Position numbers and translations under genes: made by a program. From the NCBI GenBank assembly GCA_030146505.1, contig JASLCO010000259.1:1-7814 (forward strand): DNA of 7,814 nucleotides. Reading direction: 5' to 3'. Numbering within the stretch: position 1 is the stretch's first letter; each line of letters starts with the position of its first letter. The notes beneath the pieces were generated by a model. That model was given only the letters and a program-made list of their open reading frames with translations. It did not search any database and was not told where the DNA came from. Positions 6,082-7,814 of the stretch are shown here, piece by piece. The stretch comes from Moraxellaceae bacterium (GTDB lineage Bacteria > Pseudomonadota > Gammaproteobacteria > Pseudomonadales > Moraxellaceae).

Positions 6082-6154
6082 GGGCGTTGGCGACAGGCAT
6101 CGTGGGCACGCTCAAAAAGAGGATGTACATACGCTGAGCAATTGGTGGGGCTTA

Positions 6155-6175
6155 CTCTCTCCTTGCAGGAGAGAG
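6155..6175. repeat. Perfect 9-bp inverted repeat in the lipoprotein-kinase gap
   Basis: CTCTCTCCT (6155-6163), loop TGC, then AGGAGAGAG (6167-6175), followed by GAGAG. No T tract follows on either side, so it is not a standard intrinsic terminator, though as RNA it would fold well. Its CTCTCC/GGAGAG make-up recalls dispersed intergenic palindromes of some gammaproteobacteria; only one copy is visible here. Confidence 0.55.
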
Positions 6176-6184
6176 GAGAGCCGT

Positions 6185-6205
6185 CTCGCATTTATGCTAT
6201 GCGGG
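6185..6205. repeat. Second, weaker hairpin in the lipoprotein-kinase gap
   Basis: CGCAT (6187-6191) pairs with ATGCG (6199-6203) around a 7-base loop; the stem grows to 7 bp with C6185-G6205 and one T-G pair. An A6 tract follows at 6211-6216. On the minus strand this becomes a T6 tract reached before the hairpin, the wrong order for a kinase terminator. With the repeat at 6155-6175 this is all the structure I see in the 164-base gap; no gene is supported there. Confidence 0.3.
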
Positions 6206-6245
6206 CCGTGAAAAAAGAAGCCCTGATTGACAACCACGCCAACAC

Positions 6246-7814
6246 TCAGCGGGCGCTGGCCTGCTTCAGCCCCGTCCTCGCCTCGCTGTTCTGCGGGTCC
6301 AGCTCCAGCACTTGCTGGTAGCGGCTGATGGCCGCCTGGGCATCACCGTCCTCCAGTGCCTGACGCGCACTGCCCAGCATGCCGCTGATGCGCAGGCGTT
6401 GCAGGCTGTCTCCTGCCGGCGCTGCAGCCACCCTCAAGGGTTTTTCCTGCTTTGCCGGTGTGGCAACTGCCATTACCGGTGCTGCCAGACTACCGGCGGT
6501 CACCTGTGCCGTCGCGATATCCTGGCGCAAACCGGCGAGCAAGGCCGCATCCGCGGGTACGGTTTCCAGTTGTGACAGCAGCATTTGTGCACGCTGCGTA
6601 TCACCGGCCGCCAGCGCCGATTTTGCCTGTGCCTGCAAAGCGGCTACAAGCTCGAGCAGGCCGGCACGGGCCTTGTCGTTGCCCGGCTCCAGCGCCAGCA
6701 CTGTCCGGTAATGATTGAGGGCATTGTCATCCTCCGGAGCCACCAGCGCCTGACGGCCGAAAGCAGCCTGGCCGGCCCTGAGCTCGGCCTCTATGCGTAC
6801 CGCCTGCGCGGCCGCCGCACCATGTCCGGCATACCACCAGCCACCTCCGCCCAACAGCACCAGCAGGCCGGCGGCAGCCGCCAGTTTCCTGACGGGATAA
6901 GCCGGCTCCGGCGCCATCTCCACCACAGGAGCAGGCGTCTCGTTGCCGCTGACCGGCACTGCAGCCGCCATCACGACGGTGGCATCGTCGGCCGTTGCCT
7001 GGGGAACAGGTGATGAGGCCGGTGCACTCTTGCGGAAAGCCGGACGGACGATGGTTTCGTTATGCGACACAGACGCCTGCGTCTGGTCGTAGTCAAAGCC
7101 TTTTTCAATGGCGTCGATTTCACGCAGGAGTTGCGATCCGCTTTGCGGACGCTGCGCGGCATTCTTGGCCAGCAGGCGGTCGATCAGGGGCTGGAAATGG
7201 GCAATGCGGCCTTCCAGCTTGGGAATGGGCGCATTCATGTGCTGTATGCCGAGCGCAATCGGGTCCTGCGCATCGTAAGGCAGACGTCCGGTGAGCATCT
7301 CGAACAGCACCACCCCGAGACTGTAGAGGTCGGAGTCCGCATCCAGCGGCTGGCCACGCGCCTGCTCCGGGCTCATGTATTTGGGCGTGCCGGCCACCAT
7401 GCCCATCTGGGTGAGGTTGGCATCGCCCTCCGTGGCTTTCGCAATGCCGAAATCCGTCAGCACGGCGCTGCCGTCGGCACGGAAAAGGATGTTGTCCGGC
7501 TTGATGTCGCGATGCAGGTAACCCTTGGCATGGGCGTAGTCCAGGGCCTTGGCCATGTCACGCAGGATGTTGATGGCCTGGCGCACGGAAAGACCCTCAC
7601 GCAGGCGCGCCTTGAGATCGCCGCCGGGGTGGTATTCCATGGCAATGTAATGCACCCCGCCCACTTCATTGACGTCGTAAACCGCCACGATGTTGGGGTG
7701 GGAAATCCTGGCAACAATCTTGGCTTCACGCAGGAAGCGTTCGCGAAAACCCTCATCGGCGGAAAGCGCGGGCGCCATGACCTTGAGGGCAATTTCACGT
7801 TCGAATTTGTCCTG
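6246..7814 (-). CDS. Membrane-anchored Hanks-type Ser/Thr protein kinase with C-terminal TPR-like repeats, N-terminal end missing
   Basis: The frame runs off the right edge; 522 residues are visible and the glycine-rich loop is outside. Counting from the Met at 7776-7778 as 1, twelve more residues precede it, including the catalytic Lys in EIALKV (Lys at -2). Other kinase landmarks are the helix-C Glu18 (FLREAK), the catalytic loop HRDIKPDN (89-96, Asp91), DFG (109-111), the activation segment with GTPKYMSPEQ (130-139), DLYSLGVVLFEMLTGRLPY (150-168) and QRP (209-211). All key residues are intact, so it should be active; it is an RD kinase. A Pro/Ala-rich linker (230-297) leads to one membrane helix (about 299-318) preceded by Arg297-Lys298, so the kinase faces the cytoplasm and the rest the periplasm. 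The tail has TPR-like pairs near 353-378, 383-421 and 473-507 (DAQAAISRYQQVLELDPQNS). It converges on the lipoprotein gene. The Met at 7778 is internal, not a start. Confidence 0.93.
   Translation of the reverse strand, partial: QDKFEREIALKVMAPALSADEGFRERFLREAKIVARISHPNIVAVYDVNEVGGVHYIAMEYHPGGDLKARLREGLSVRQAINILRDMAKALDYAHAKGYLHRDIKPDNILFRADGSAVLTDFGIAKATEGDANLTQMGMVAGTPKYMSPEQARGQPLDADSDLYSLGVVLFEMLTGRLPYDAQDPIALGIQHMNAPIPKLEGRIAHFQPLIDRLLAKNAAQRPQSGSQLLREIDAIEKGFDYDQTQASVSHNETIVRPAFRKSAPASSPVPQATADDATVVMAAAVPVSGNETPAPVVEMAPEPAYPVRKLAAAAGLLVLLGGGGWWYAGHGAAAAQAVRIEAELRAGQAAFGRQALVAPEDDNALNHYRTVLALEPGNDKARAGLLELVAALQAQAKSALAAGDTQRAQMLLSQLETVPADAALLAGLRQDIATAQVTAGSLAAPVMAVATPAKQEKPLRVAAAPAGDSLQRLRISGMLGSARQALEDGDAQAAISRYQQVLELDPQNSEARTGLKQASAR

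Noticed and set aside
5879..6211. Plus-strand frame running past the lipoprotein stop into the gap
   Set aside because: It is an out-of-frame shadow of the lipoprotein end that runs on into hairpins; no ribosome site or protein features.

Overview
The window is GC-rich bacterial DNA (roughly 60% by eye) with dense, short-spaced genes. The gene set points to a gammaproteobacterium: an OmpW-type outer-membrane barrel, a YihY/BrkB membrane protein, a short ArsC-family protein, a WrbA-type flavoprotein close to the Pseudomonas kind, and a DUF2069 membrane protein. The order yihY, then divergent arsC-wrbA-DUF2069, matches an arrangement I remember from Pseudomonas. I cannot name a species. No tRNA, rRNA, CRISPR array, insertion sequence or phage gene was seen.

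Layout. (1) Bases 1-282 are the C-terminal end of an OmpW-like barrel whose start lies off the left edge. (2) A perfect 13-bp hairpin with A and T tracts at 300-330 ends transcription from both sides. (3) Two minus-strand genes, probably one transcript, read leftwards: yihY (2544 to 1282), then an epoxide-hydrolase-like alpha/beta hydrolase (1248 to 358). (4) A 146-bp divergent control region (2545-2690) holds a good candidate promoter for the rightward genes and two dyads with the same half-site. (5) A tightly packed plus-strand operon follows: arsC-like (2691-3038), wrbA-like (3035-3640, ATGA overlap) and a DUF2069 four-helix membrane protein (3642-4037). (6) After two small hairpins comes a 646-residue outer-membrane lipoprotein (4141-6081) with a long helical, TPR-like N-terminal half and a CsgG/LpoB-like C-terminal half. 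(7) A 164-bp tail-to-tail gap holds a perfect inverted repeat. (8) The right edge is a Hanks-type Ser/Thr kinase on the minus strand (7814 to 6246), with its N-terminus off the window, one membrane segment, and a TPR-rich and probably periplasmic tail.

How the genes may work together. The arsC-wrbA-DUF2069 operon looks like a thiol/quinone redox unit, with a soluble flavoprotein beside a small membrane protein; this is inference from spacing. The most unusual part is the right third, where a large CsgG-like lipoprotein faces a transmembrane Ser/Thr kinase with a TPR tail that would lie in the same periplasmic space. They converge and so are not one operon, but together they suggest an envelope-sensing or envelope-assembly pair. 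That is a hypothesis, not something the sequence shows directly.
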